Positions 21,701-33,700 of a DNA stretch of 64,000 nt are shown here, one piece after another. The translations under genes and the position numbers were made by a program. The notes under the pieces were generated by a model that searched no databases, was not told where the DNA came from, and saw only the letters and a list, made by a program, of their open reading frames with translations. The stretch comes from Cepaea nemoralis (lineage: Eukaryota > Mollusca > Gastropoda > Stylommatophora > Helicidae), in the NCBI GenBank assembly GCA_014155875.1, contig JACEFZ010005091.1, forward strand, positions 232,001-296,000, in the 5' to 3' direction. Numbering within the stretch: position 1 is the stretch's first letter; every line of letters starts with the position of its first letter.

Positions 21701-22190
21701 CTGTATGAGCGTGTACACCTCTCAATCGTAAGTGTCCTGACCAATGAAAGCGTGTACTACCGTCAGACTCCCTGCCTGACTCTGCGGATCCCGCGACCAG
21801 CGAGAATAGGCCCACCGGAGATGTTTGCTCGTCTATTGCGAACAAATCTCCTCGCCTGACACTGTGCGACCAGCGAGAATAGGCACTCCGGAGATAATGT
21901 TCGTCTGTTAGGACCGAATCTCCAGATAACTGAATAAGTAAAGAAACGATAAACTTGGAAGACGGAAATACCACAATGTAATATACAAGAAACTGGGAAT
22001 GTTCTTAAACAAGTGAATCGGTACAATTATCTCAGAACAGTCATAACATCAGATGGGAGATGTTTGGAGAGATTAGAACAAGAATCGCCAGGGCAAAGGT
22101 AGCTTTTGCAAGATGAAAAACATACTAACCAATAAAAAAATGTCAACTGCAAAGAGAAAAATAGTGTTGAGATGCTACTGTGACATATTT

Positions 22191-23217
22191 TAATGTTTGC
22201 GCCTTAAAAAATTTAGACTCTATAATGAACACCACATTAATTGTTCACAATGGAAAACCAGGACCACGCCTATTTTCCAAAAGTAACAATTTTGCAAGAT
22301 CTTGGAAATTTGGCGATGACAGAAGCTAAATATAAACCGTCTAGACAATGGGAGATTGATGGCGGCTTGAAAGGGACACCTCCCCCCCCCCCCCCCCCCC
22401 CCACCCTCGCCCAGTGAACATCTGCAGAGTTATACAAGCGGGCTGGGGAGAGAGCGAGTTAGAGACAATCCCATCGTAGATTGTTTCCGCACACAGTGTC
22501 ACGGAGAATTTTACGCCTAAACCAAGGATTGGAAGGTAGATAACCTTACCCCCTCTACGCCAATTTCCAGAACATAACACTCCCTACCTCCAATCAGAGT
22601 GACGTCATGTTCGTGGGGCAATCTAGCGTTACCATTGGAAGCGGCAAGAGTACTACTTATTATCATAATATATGTTAATGAGGGAGCAACAATTGCCGGC
22701 AGAAAGTGTGTGTCCTGGCGCAGTCACCAGCGATGAACTGACGGAACAGGATGTGTGGCCAATCCGGTTGTTGTTGTTGTTGTTGTTGTTGTGATGTTGT
22801 ATTTTTATTTACATTAATAATGGCTTGTGGTAAGTTGGACACCCTAGTTAACTTAAGAACTGGTACATCTAAATTTATAGTGAGTTTCTTTGGGAAGTTT
22901 GTTGAGTAATCTTAGTAAGTGAATAGGTGATTATTTCTTCGCTTAGGGAGATAGTGACTGAATATTGTTCTTGTTCTCTTTATACGATAAATGAGTGATG
23001 AACTACACTTCCTCTAGTCATTCAGAGTGTTCCTGTGTGGTTATGTTTCCACAGGAACTATCCTGAGACTGTTCTATACTATCACCTGTAGTTTTTATAG
23101 ATGACACTTTCATGGAAAATCTCTTATAATTTCTTTGTCTCCATATTCAGAGGAGACTATGTTTCTTTATATGTGTATTCATGTATGGAGAATTAATAGT
23201 GAATTTATTCATAAATG
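22191..23217. other. Intergenic with a poly(C) run and (TTG)n
   Basis: Contains a C-run at about 22381-22402 and nine TTG repeats at 22768-22794. No protein-like frame or known element seen. Confidence 0.7.
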
Positions 23218-24366
23218 TATACAAACGAAAGAACGAACGAACGAACAAACTTTATTTTCAAAGGGTTAAGAATTGGGTACGCAGGCCCGTCTAACATTCT
23301 GCCCTTCTGTCACTCTCTTTCATACATTATTTCATTCACACATCATTCAAGGCTATCAGAGAACAGCAAAAATATAAAAGATATGCATTATAAAGGCATG
23401 GGCAAAATTCGAACATCAATACTTTACGACTTAGTAATATTAGCTAATGGTGTGACACTTGTTATTAGCCATGTGGAATATACTAGCCTATCAAAATGGG
23501 ACTGGCTGTTATACTAGGGTTTTGTTATTATTATTATTTGTATTATTCAGGGGGAAGATAATCCGTACTGAGATAGTGTTCGAATAATTTGCGATTATAT
23601 GTATAGGGATTGGTGATGTCTTTGATTTCTAGTGGAAGATTGTTCCACAGCTGAGCTGCAGAGTACGTTAAGCTTGTTTTGTATAAGTCAATCCTAGGCT
23701 TCGGAATGTGTAATATATTTAATCATTTACTGTGTCTAGCATTATATTTAAACAATGGCCAAAGGTAATTTGGGGCATTCCGATGTAGGATTTTGTGAAT
23801 TAGTTTAGCCTTATTGAAAAGCAGGCGTTTTGCGGAGTGGTAGTAACTGAAAAACGTTTATGCAGGCTAGGATTGTCAGATAAATGTTTGCTATAAATTA
23901 GACTCATGGCCCGTTTCTGGAGTAAGTAAAGTCGCTTGGTGCTTGAATTAGAACAACCGTCCCAGATTGTAGAGCAGTAGTCAAAATGTGTCTGTATATG
24001 AGAAGTACAGAATATTTTCCTTGTGTCCTCATTAAGGAAATATTTTATTTTGGCGAGTTGGTAGACTTTTTTCGCTGTTTGTTTAGTGAACGCTTGAACG
24101 TGGGAATGAAAGGTTAGGTTTCTATCAATGATTAGGCCTAATGTTTTGTGCTCATTTACACTTTCTATTGGCATGTTATCGATGTAAAGTTGAAGTAATG
24201 TGTGTGAGTTTAGAGTTTGAAGTCGTTGTCTGGTTGTTAATAACATTGATTTTGTTTTAGTGATGTTAATTTGCATACTATTAGCATAGCTCCACCTAAC
24301 TACATTATTTAATTCTTGTTGCAAAGACGACTCCAGCAAAATACAGTTTTCAGCGTTTGAATACAC
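23218..24366 (-). pseudogene. CR1/L2-like non-LTR retrotransposon, RT C-terminal part and 3' UTR
   Basis: The minus-strand frame 24366-23800 (188 codons) encodes the RT region after the catalytic box: LLESSLQQELNNVVRWSYAN, NITKTKSMLLTTRQR, HKTLGLIIDRNLTFHSHV and HFDYCSTIWDGCSNSSTKRL, ending with LQKRAMSLIY. The YADD box itself is missing, so the copy is truncated at about that point. A ~570-bp 3' UTR follows, with a CCCTTTGAAAATAAAGTTTG end and a (TTCG)n tail at 23222-23245. The minus-strand frame is uninterrupted, so this is a comparatively young copy. Clade is judged from the thumb-region style only. Confidence 0.75.
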
Positions 24367-24399
24367 TGTACAGTGTAAACATGTACACTGTACATGAAT

Positions 24400-25750
24400 A
24401 TGGAGTTATCTATACAGGTATACGAGAAAGAGGAGCACTGCCGAGACGGAGAAATACCATCACTCTTGCTGATGTCCACCAGATATTTTCGGCACTATAG
24501 CCTTGAAAGAACGAGAACGATTCACATCCACAATGCAGGAGTGGTGAGAGAGAATATCATGTCAAGATAAAGGAGGAAGGACTGCATCAAATCTTGGAGG
24601 GATGAGGCCCTAGAGGGCCAGGTAGGACTGACCTGCCCTTGTATAATCATCCTTTCACCTACCTCTCTCTCTCTCTCTCTCTCCTTTGTTGTTGTTGTTT
24701 GGTAATTGTTGTCTTTTATTCAATTGTTTCTGTGTGTATGATTTATAGTGTTTGGCACATATTGTCTACAGGGAACGGTTGGTTTCTTCATTGGGCTGAA
24801 AAAAGTCATTATTTGACTGATGCTGGAGTCTATTCCAGAATGCTGCATATTATCTACAAGAGAATCAGGTCATTTACGAGAGATGACTGGGAATTGCCTT
24901 GTCATTGCTTCAGTGTGAATTCCCCTTCAGCCTCATTGACATCTCAGTTTTTCACAGCGTCCTCAGCATATGACACTAGCTAACCACCATGCTGTTATCT
25001 TTTTTTTTTTATTGAGTGCTGGGCCAACCAAGGAAATATTTATTACATCAGAGTTGAAAGGTTTAAGGTACATACCCTATGGACATTCTCCAGATAATTT
25101 TGTTAAGATATCCTAGATATTTACCATGGACATTTATGTGATGAACCTTGCACCGTTGGTACTCTATGGGATTTAATGAACTGTTTATCTTTAGTAACTC
25201 GTGTGTTGTGATGGACTCTATACTTTTAGTAACCCGAGTGATTAATTAACTGTTTATGTTTAGTGGTCAGTGCGCTATTAAGGACTGTTGGTAATTAAGC
25301 TGCTGTGTTAAGATAAGAGACATGTTTAAAGAAATGGTTTACAACGGACTCATTATAATTAGATATATTTTATGGGTTTAAAATGTTTTTCTTGTGTGTA
25401 ATATTTGTTTTAGCTGTGTATTGCCATATGTCACTCGAGCATACACACGGGAAACCCTTCCCTTTTTAGTTTTCCCAATAGAATGTTATCATTTTTTTAA
25501 CCCAGAGTTATTTCTTTGATGGTTACTGAATGTTTTACATTCATATATGTGTTTTTCATTTGTAATATGTTAAAATGGAAATCATCAATATGGAGCTATA
25601 TGTGTCAAAACAGTCACCAGAACTTTCAACGTATCCAGAGTGAGTGTTCTATCTGAAGTTCGGTAGCTTTCTTGTGCTCCATTTAGCCTTCTGTGAGAAC
25701 ACATATCTAATTTGTCTCCACCCCGTAGGGAGTCTTATTGACCCGTTTCA
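24400..25750. other. Intergenic, nothing recognised
   Basis: A short (CT)n at 24662-24683 and AT-rich sequence with oligo-T runs. No frame with recognisable protein similarity and no repeat shared with the rest of the window. Confidence 0.6.
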
Positions 25751-25814
25751 GGTTTCTTATATCAGGAGGTCTTTTAGAATTGAGATATCCCTCTCCAATT
25801 TCTGTTCTACCCAC

Positions 25815-26195
25815 CACTGATACATAGAAACTGCACTTTTACATGGATGTGAACCGTGGACAATGAGCAGACAACTCGAAAAAACATCTGATGGATGTAA
25901 AAATGTGGTGTCTGAGGAAAATGCAAGGAATGCCATGGACAGACACAAAAACCAATGGCCAAATCCTACAAGAAAGAAATGAAAATCGTACGTCTGATTA
26001 GAGAACTACATTAGAGAATTAGACGTACATAGTCAAATTAAATTTTTGGTCACGTTATGAGAAGAAATAAAATGGAGAACTTGGTGACAACTGGAAGAAT
26101 TTTGGGGAAGATACCAAAGCGAATTCAGAGAAGTAAATACATGATGCTTGGCCACGTGATATCGTCGAGACAAGAAGACTGAGCTGATCCACGGT
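25815..26195 (+). pseudogene. RTE C-terminal fragment
   Basis: Conceptual translation, across frameshifts, includes GCEPWTMSRQLEK, NAMDRHKNQWPNPTRKK and KMENLVTTGRILGKIPKRIQ. This is the end of the RTE ORF as seen antisense at 57045-57500 and 61925-62450. Several indels and stops; 5'-truncated. Confidence 0.75.
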
Positions 26196-26269
26196 ATGTG
26201 TAGTATATGTTTATGTAGTCATGACCACCCATGCTTGTCGGCATAGCACACATGAATGAAATCAAACAT

Positions 26270-26485
26270 TATGCCTCAGTAATGTAGTGGTAGACACTCG
26301 TCTGCCGGCCCGATGGTCGGGGGATCGATCCCCAGCTGGGAGTATATGGATTTTTTTAAAAATTTACCTGGGCTACAATGTCTACCCAACCTAAAATGGG
26401 TACCTAGAATATCTTAAGAAGTAAACGCGGCCGACGTGATACTGATCACAGCATCAACTAAGTATCATTTGGTCTATCAAAAATT
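26270..26485 (+). mobile_element. SINE-A copy, near full length
   Basis: tRNA-like head TAATGTAGTGGTAGACACTC (A box) and GTCGGGGGATCGATCCCCAG (B box), then a T run and the SINE-A body: CCCAACCTAAAATGGGTACC, GAATATCTTAAGAAGTAAAC, GCGGCCGACGTGATACTG, ending GGTCTATCAAAAATTAG. This is the clearest reference for the family in the window. Confidence 0.88.
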
Positions 26486-26584
26486 AGTTTAGCATGTTAT
26501 GCCTGATACACCCCCACCCCAACCTCCCCCCCCCCCAGACGTGTAAAACGGTCCTATACTAATTACTGATTACTACACATTGTT

Positions 26585-26822
26585 CTGCAGGCTCCGTGGC
26601 GAAGGTGTTGCAGACGCAGTTCGTAATCTGAGTATCCGCGTTCGAAACACAGCTGTGGGCGATTTGGCAGCAGACCGCCTTCTGTTGGTTTTATGAAATG
26701 GTATGTGTGCCGGATATTTAGAAAGCAATGGCAAACACTTGAACTTAACTTGCCAAGAGATCACAACAGCAAAAAATGCAGGTGTTGACTGCGACGTCCT
26801 GTAAAAGATATTCAACTAAATT
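26585..26822 (+). mobile_element. SINE-B copy (sense), inverted pair with the next
   Basis: Head CAGGCTCCGTGGCGAAGG, B-box-like GCGTTCGAAACACAGCTG and end CCTGTAAAAGATATTCAAC. The antisense copy at 26868-27030 begins about 45 bp later. Confidence 0.9.
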
Positions 26823-26867
26823 TTATACATTGTTCTGATGTCTAACACTACATTTTTTTTTTTCGTG

Positions 26868-27030
26868 TTTCCATCCTGTTTCAGGATATTGCGGTCAACA
26901 TCAGCATCTTTCAGCTGTATGTTGATTCCTAGGCCAGATTAAGCTCATCAACACGCCACGACTTTCTGAGCGACCGACTCCATACTCTCATAAGTCACTG
27001 GTGCGACTCGAACCGCTCCAATTCTCATGC
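26868..27030 (-). mobile_element. SINE-B copy (antisense), partial
   Basis: Antisense: CCTGTTTCAGGATATTGCGG near the 3' end and GTGCGACTCGAACCGCTCC near the head. More diverged than its neighbours, so probably older. Confidence 0.7.
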
Positions 27031-27182
27031 ACTCAAGTCAACAACACTATATATACTTATCTGATTTATTCTTCTTCTCCATGGGACTAAGCGCGAGTAG
27101 GAATGTCATGAGTACAATAATTGCTGGCTTTTGATGTCATGTTCGTATTTCTTCTCTTGTTTTTTGTCATACTAAATCACTG

Positions 27183-27420
27183 CCTCGCCTCCTGTGCTAA
27201 GGGCTTACGGATGCGATTCGTAAGCCCACTTACCTGTGTTTGAAACACAGTTGCGACCGAATTGGCAGCAGTTCCCGTTGTGCTGGGTATTAACGTGTTC
27301 CATGGTAGCCGGTCGTTCAGAAATAAATGGCAAACTACTGAACGTAATTTTGCCAAAACAACCTGCCAATAGAACAATCTGGTGTTGACAGCGATGCCTT
27401 GTAAATAGGATATGCGAAAA
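27183..27420 (+). mobile_element. SINE-B copy (sense)
   Basis: Head GCCTCCTGTGCTAAGGGCTT, then GTGTTTGAAACACAGTTGCG and end GCCTTGTAAATAGGATATGC. This is the third SINE-B within 850 bp. Confidence 0.85.
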
Positions 27421-27742
27421 CAAAAAACAAAATATATGTGTCCTAGGAATTTATTTCTGCTGTCGCAGTTTTATGGAATATTGACTGAACGCAAACAAGA
27501 CAGAGTAGAACTACGTTCGCTCTGAATACGACAGCTGAAAACTAGCTTCATTCGTGATTAATAATGGAGATTAAGTTATCATTTTACGGCCAGCCGCCGA
27601 TCTAGATAATCGTGTAATGATAGCATTTAGGGTAACAAGGCAACTGGTCGGGATTATCTTTTCATATAAAGTTCATAAACATGTCAAATTAGAGCATTAT
27701 ATATCATACGTCTGGAAATATGTTCTGGCTAGTTTCACTGTT

Positions 27743-27748
27743 GTTGTG

Positions 27749-27792
<44 letters not shown>

Positions 27793-27860
27793 GTTGTTGT
27801 TGTTGTTGTTGTGTTGTTGTGTGTTGTTGTTGTTGTGGTCGTCGTCGTCGTCGCCGCCGA
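27743..27860. repeat. (TTG)n and (GTC)n microsatellite
   Basis: TTG repeats with a few interruptions, then GTCGTCGTCGTCGCCGCCG. The open frames coding poly-Cys/Leu or poly-Gln/Asn across it are not supported as genes. Confidence 0.95.
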
Positions 27861-28084
27861 ATGTTGTTTGTGAATACTTTGTAAGACTCTCAGTGCCAAA
27901 TTCTAAGTTCGATGCATCGGCTTCAACTTGTCTGAGCCCTGGCAACGGATTGTTTCTATCAGAAGTAAGATGGTTTGAGCTGAGTTAAGAACCACAAATC
28001 ACAGCAAGCAGGACGTTAATATTCAGGCTCCGTGCCAAGGTTCAACAGACAGCGGATGGGACGGTTGCGTTGAGTCTAGAATTG

Positions 28085-28500
28085 TTACCATAACGATCTG
28101 GAAGTTTCCATATATGCTCCGCCCTCATCTTCAAGAGTCAACGAAGCGTCTCAATGTTAATGGTACCAGTTGCCTTCTATATCTATAACTCCTTTTCTCT
28201 ACATTCCTTCGTCTACTTCTCTTCACTCCCTCTTCGTTAGCTGTTGAAGTTGACATAAAGCATAGAGCATGCACTCCGCAGTTCCGGCTTCCCTTATGAG
28301 CTCCATTGTCATCTTCAAGAACCAGCGAAGAGTCCCAGTACTAACAGTACTAGTTTCAGTCTGATTATATGTCAGTCTCTGCCCTTCCCGGAGTACTGAG
28401 TACCTCCAGATCCTCAAGTCCCTCCTGTCGCACCATTCTCTCCAGACCACGACGTTGATCTGTTCTTCCACACTATTCACATGATCCCAAAGAGCCTTGA
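28085..28500 (-). mobile_element. 3' end fragments of RNase H retrotransposons (antisense)
   Basis: The minus-strand frame 28504-28223 encodes VKALWDHVNSVEEQINVVVW ... TYNQTETSTVSTGTLRWFLK, matching 19741-19945 and 36085-36280. A second partial match (28085-28165) repeats the TLRWFLKMRAE-type end, so two truncated copies seem to be stacked. No RT remains. Confidence 0.8.
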
Positions 28501-28560
28501 CCACATCAGACGGGCCTGCGTGCCCAATTCTTAACCCTTGGAAAAAAAGATTTACTTACT
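28501..28560 (+). mobile_element. CR1-like 3' end fragment (sense)
   Basis: ATCAGACGGGCCTGCGTGCC then CAATTCTTAACCCTTGG equals the reverse complement of 23258-23302. It ends in A-rich sequence and TTAC repeats. Only about 50 bp of the element remains. Confidence 0.7.
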
Positions 28561-28827
28561 TACCTTATTACCTTAGTGTGTACCGAAACCCCACCCAGTT
28601 AATCTGTTCATCTGCTTGTTTTTACCACACTAGAATGTTCGAAGGAAAAGATCCAATGGAAATTTTCTATCTTTGTTTTTCTGAAACTGAAGCATGCCAC
28701 TGAGTGAAGTTTGTGTAGTGACTTTTCTTCCGACAAATAGCGTATTCCAGGGATTTTGTTGCAGAGCTCTCCGTCTTCTCTCCAAACTCAGAAACTAATG
28801 GTACTGAAACATCACATCTGCATAGAG

Positions 28828-29219
28828 CAGTGGTTCTCAACCTTTTTTTGGCCCGTGTCCCCCTCACCATATTTTCAGAACGTCATTCCCTCATTTCGTA
28901 TTTCCTCCCTATAAATCCCCCCCCCCATCCCAACCCCACCCCTGCCCCTACACAGTATACAAATGGAAGCTAAATTAATAGCACATACTAGAACAAGTCT
29001 AGACGTCTACATAAAACGTGATTTACGGGTCTACTTACGTTATGAAATGATTCAGAAGGGCAGGAAGTTCAGAAACGTAAACTATGGTGGTAAAAAACAA
29101 TATAAAGTAATCGGTTCTTGTATTAACACAATCTTGAAATGATCTTAATTCCCCCCCCCCCCCCTGGAAACCCTAAAATTCCCCCCTGGGGGGAATTCCC
29201 CATCGGTTGAGAACCACTG
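28828..29219. mobile_element. hAT MITE, copy 3 (392 bp)
   Basis: The same ends as copies 1 and 2. Flanks GCATAGAG (28820-28827) and ACATAGAG (29220-29227) agree at 7 of 8 positions. The interior aligns with copy 1, including ATCGGTTCTTGTATTAAC and the C-run. Confidence 0.93.
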
Positions 29220-29227
29220 ACATAGAG

Positions 29228-30539
29228 GAATATTAGGCTGTAATCAGGCCATTATTCAATACAGTAAACTGGTGACAGGTGGAATTAGGCCTATGTTAGT
29301 CATATTTCGTCCAGGTGTTTTATGTATTTCATAGTCAATAGCAGAGGCGGACCGGCCAAGGTTTCGGCCTGCTCGACGGAATCGATGATGAAGTGGACCT
29401 CATTAAACATCAAACAATATGTTTCAATTTTCACGTCCTTTTACTAGTTTTGTCTCCTGGCAACCAATGCGTTTGTCACCAGTCACATGTTTGGGGGTGT
29501 TGTGATGTGTTTTTGTAGCTTAAGTAAGATTACATGATTTCATGATCACAGCACTCGTGGCTCCGAGAACATAGATACATGTCAGAAGCTGTTGATAGTG
29601 AAGATAGCACGGAATAGAGACACGGTAATTACCGGCTCTTTCACGCTTCATCGTGCCGACTGATGGTTTATGTCTTCAGGGACGCATGCCGTCTGTGGAT
29701 AAAGTAGAAAGCCGTATTCGCTAATGACAGCTTTCTTTGTGTTTACATGCGGTGTACTATCTGTACATTAACTCTTACATTCCTCCTGTCAATATATTAT
29801 CGCTCATCATCTGTCTCTGCATCTGTCAATATATTATCGTTCATCATCTGTCTCTATATTTGTGCTATCAATCTCTCATCCACACTCACACACATACACC
29901 CATTCACCCACACACGCACAGAGATACATACACATAATACACGCCTGCATACAGATGCATACATCTATTCAACAAATGCTCAAACTTGAAGATCATCACA
30001 GCAATGTTTACTGTAGACATGATGTCAAAAATATGTGGCATCAGCTGCTTTATAGAGAACACACACCAGCGATAGTCAAATGTCAAAAGGTGTACTTGAT
30101 GATGATGATGGTGGTGACGATGATGAAGAGAATCATCATGATCACCATCTTCACCGCCATTTTAAAAATGAAGAACTCTTTGCAATTGAAAATAAATCAT
30201 CTCCTCCCCCCACGCCCGCTACCTCAATTTCCCCAAAATCTGTCTCGCGGGTGCCCTGATTCACTTACACGTTCTAGAATCAATATTGACATTAAACCCT
30301 GAGTCCACGCGTGAAGAGTCACGTTTTCTTGTGTGAAAAATGTGTATCAAATGAGGAGCATTGGCTACGAGGAACTCACTCCTCAGGGGCAAACCGCGTA
30401 ATATGAACAGAATTGACTAATTTACTCTCAAGCAGATGCGGGCGGTGTTGGTAATATTTGTCAAACACTATAGTTTACCATTTGGCATTTAGGAACAGCA
30501 AAGCAGGGACTTTTACTTGGTTCGTGGCATTATATGAAG
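29228..30539. other. Intergenic, no gene recognised
   Basis: A CA-rich region near 29880-29940, a (GAT)n-like stretch near 30100, and a motif ACATAGATACATGTCAG at 29570 that also occurs at the start of the APE/RT element (30780). The AGGCGGACCGG motif at 29345 resembles the end of the second hAT MITE family. Confidence 0.55.
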
Positions 30540-30774
30540 GGTCATAGTGTGTGGTGCGAGCTAATTTTAATTTTCATACAGGCTTTTTCTTAGGTGATGC
30601 CATATAATGAGAGTCATAGTTAGGTGCCATTGATTTAATTGTAAATTTACATACAGACCTTTCTTTGCCGATGTCATATATTGAGAGCCATAATTAAATA
30701 TCTTTGATGTAATTGTAATTTTACATACAGACTTTTCTTTGCTTATGTCATATATTGAGAGTCATAGTAAAGTG
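30540..30774. repeat. ~74-bp tandem repeat, left part (split by the retrotransposon)
   Basis: About three copies of a unit with GATGTCATATATTGAGAG, CATTGATTTAATTGTAA and TTTACATACAGACTTTTC. The same repeat resumes at 34783. Joining 30774 to 34783 restores an unbroken unit. Confidence 0.85.
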
Positions 30775-33700
30775 TGAACATAGATACATGTCAGTGTGTG
30801 TATGTCAGGTCTTAGTCAGATATGACTGAGCTACCGTATAACAGTAGACGGTACTACCTGGTTTTCTGTTAGCGCTGAACGTTGGGCGGCGCTTACCAAA
30901 CCCGACACCCCACATTGTGCCAACGGCTTCGGGCGGAAGAGCGCAATTGGGAGGGTACAAGCCTTACCCTGGTGCGAGGAAATGCAAGCTAAAGACAAAA
31001 TGTCATGGCAGGGCAGACCAGGCCCTAAGCCTTGGTTTGGCGACTGGTCTAGGATCGAAGCTCCGACAGGCGGACAGTTAGAGCATTGCTTTGCTGATCC
31101 GGCAGCTTTCTGCAGCTTGTCTTGTTCCAGATGTAGGGGTGTTACCTTTCCTCTGGAGTAAACTAGGCAGGCCGAGAGAGGGATCATGCTGCATGGGCAA
31201 CACATGATCTCTATATTTTAGCCCAGGCTTTGTGCTATGGAGAGGCAATAACTCCATCCCTGGTCTTAAACTGGTCTCGGAATCAAAGCGAGAGGCAAAC
31301 TGTTACGGGTTATAAGTCCTTGTCAGTTGGCGTAGACATGGGGCGCCACGCGTTGCCTCTGACTGTGGGAGACACCTATAGGTGTCACTGATCAGCTACC
31401 GCCCGCCTCAAGCTGGGCAGCCCCCAGCCAATTGGGTGCTGATCCGCCACAGCCTGCCTGCTTCAATGGGTGCTTGGGGCTAGGACAAAATCTGATTCGC
31501 AGGCTGTAAAACCAATGCACCAGGTACAAACAAAAATAAAAATAGAAATCTCAAGCTACGGCTTGCAACCTGGAACGTGAGAACCATGTGTCCAGGATTT
31601 TCCACTGACTTGACCAATATTGACGATGTGAGAAAAACGGCTGTGATTGATGCCGAACTCAATCGTCTAAACATTGATATTGCTGGCCTGCAGGAGACTC
31701 GCCTCGCTGAGGAAGGGTCACTCAGGGAAAACAACTACACCTTTTTCTGGAAGGGTAGAGGGCAGGCAGAAAAAAGGCAACACGGTGTGGGCTTTGCAGT
31801 GAAGAATTCGCTACTGGGAATGATTGAAATTCCAGCAGGAGGAAATGAAAGACTATTATCCCTGCGCTTGGCAACCTCTTGTGGGTTTGCCACCATTATT
31901 ACTGCATATGCACCGACACTCGATTCCTCTGATGATGTGAAGGATTCGTTCTATGAGGAGTTAGACTCCGTGATCAAGGCAGTTCCAAAATCTGACTACA
32001 TTTATATGCTCGGTGATTTCAATGCTCGTGTGGGCAAGGACTCGAGTTCATGGCCAGTGTGCCTTGGAAAATACAACATCGGTCGCATGAATGAAAATGG
32101 GCAAAGGCTGCTGGAGCATTGCACCAGTAATGACCTATGTATTACAAACTCCTTTTTTAAAACAAAAGAGATGCATAAGGTCACATGGAAACATCCAAGA
32201 TCCGGCCATTGGCACCAGCTGGACTTCATCATCACACGGAGACAACATCTGAACCATATATCATTGACTCGTAGTTACCACAGTGCTGACTGTGATACGG
32301 ATCATTCTTTGGTTGTTGCAAGGGTTAGACTGAGACCAAAGAGAATCTACACAGCTAAACACAAATCTAGCCTCAGGATTAATATTATTAACACTCATGA
32401 TCCTGAAAAGTGCTTTCAGTTTCAACAGCAATTTGAAGACGCTTTCACTGATACACCAGAAAATTGTACAGTAAATGAAAAGTGGGGTCAAATTAAGGAA
32501 ACTCTTTATAAAACTGCCGTAGGGGTTTACGGCACTGTGGATCATAAGAGGCAGGACTGGTTTGCGGCCAACAGCGAGACTCTGCAGCCCTTGATTGATA
32601 AGAAGAAGAAAGCTCTCTTAAGAAACAAGGAAAGACCAACGCGTAACACTCTGAGTGAGCTTAGGCAAGCTAGGAAGGATGTGCAAAAGGCTGCCAGGCA
32701 GTGTGCAAATGATTATTGGATCAAGTTATGTGAGTCCATTCAAATCGCAAGTGATAAGGGAGACATAAGAAGCATGTATGAAGGAATAAAGAAAGCCTGC
32801 GGTCCAGTGATCAAAAGAAGTGCACCATTGAAAACCTTGACTGGAGAAATCATCACTGATAAGAAACAGCAGATGGACAGATGGGTAGAGCACTATTTGG
32901 AGCTTTACTCAAGTGAGACCAAACTAGCGGATGATGCCCTCAACGCCATAGAGGCTCTACCAACTCTTGACCACCTGGACACACTTCCCACCATAACAGA
33001 AGTTAAGTGTGCTATAATGAACTTGCATCTGGCAAGGCTCCAGGTAAGGATGGGATTCCAATAGAGGTTATCAGGAGTGGGCAAGACACACTCACTATAC
33101 AGATCCACCAGCTAATAGAGCTATGCTGGCGTGAAGGACAAGTCCCACAGGATTTCAAAGATTCAAGCATCATAACACTGTACAAGAACAAGGGCGATCG
33201 GAGCGACTGCAACAACTATAGGGGTATCTCACTTCTGTGTATTGTTGGAAAAGTATTTGCCAGAATTGTTCTGCGCAGACTTCAAGTCCTAGGAGATCAA
33301 GTCTACCCCGAATCACAGTGTGGCTTTCGACAGAACCGGTCTACCACTGATATGATATTCTCATTGCGACAAATGCAAGAAAAATGCCGTGAACAGAATC
33401 AACCACTGTTTATTGCCTTCATCGACCTCACAAAGGCATTTGATTTGGTCAGTCGTGAGGGTCTGTTCAAGGCACTAAAGAAGGTTGGCTGCCCACCAAC
33501 TCTTCTGTCCATTGTGGAATCGTTCCACACAGGCATGAAGGGTATAATCAAGTTTGATGGTGCAACTTCTGAAGAATTTGAAATCAAGAGTGGAGTTAAG
33601 CAAGGTTGTGTACTAGCTCCCACCCTCTTTGGAATATACTTTTCACTTCTACTGAAATATGCATTTCATGATCAGGATGGTGGTATATACATTCACTCAC

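Larger units (their letters stand above)
18948..22190 (+). mobile_element. RTE retrotransposon broken by later insertions
   Basis: Conceptual RTE protein pieces run in order on the plus strand: DVNSEMPLIYNSRLKFRLT, DVDDQWEIMKNSN, WMTEEIVQPMGTRRHNK and CKEAKEAWLEKNFIDMD, then GPSILKMEVRNALNHIKIGK, then IQPEIGEEQCGFVEGKGT, the catalytic GYADDIVL, NADNEQDLQHLVDVFVAHSE, and finally NVLKQVNRYNYLRTVITSDG. Between them sit a (TTC)n tract, an RNase H element tail, a SINE-B, a tRNA-like SINE and a deleted APE/RT derivative. Multiple stops and frameshifts; inactive. Family call rests on the NYLGTVITEDGR-type and EQCGF blocks shared with other RTEs. Confidence 0.88.

Noticed and set aside
26277..26345. 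Functional tRNA gene
   Set aside because: The head of a SINE-A with the family body directly downstream; the same arrangement recurs at 58455.
29342..29420. Second copy of the 246-bp hAT-like MITE
   Set aside because: A left-end-like motif is present but no matching right end or 8-bp duplication could be found.
31053..31061. RNA polymerase III B box in the APE/RT 5' leader
   Set aside because: GATCGAAGC fits the pattern but no convincing A box was found upstream, and the deleted copy does not conserve it.
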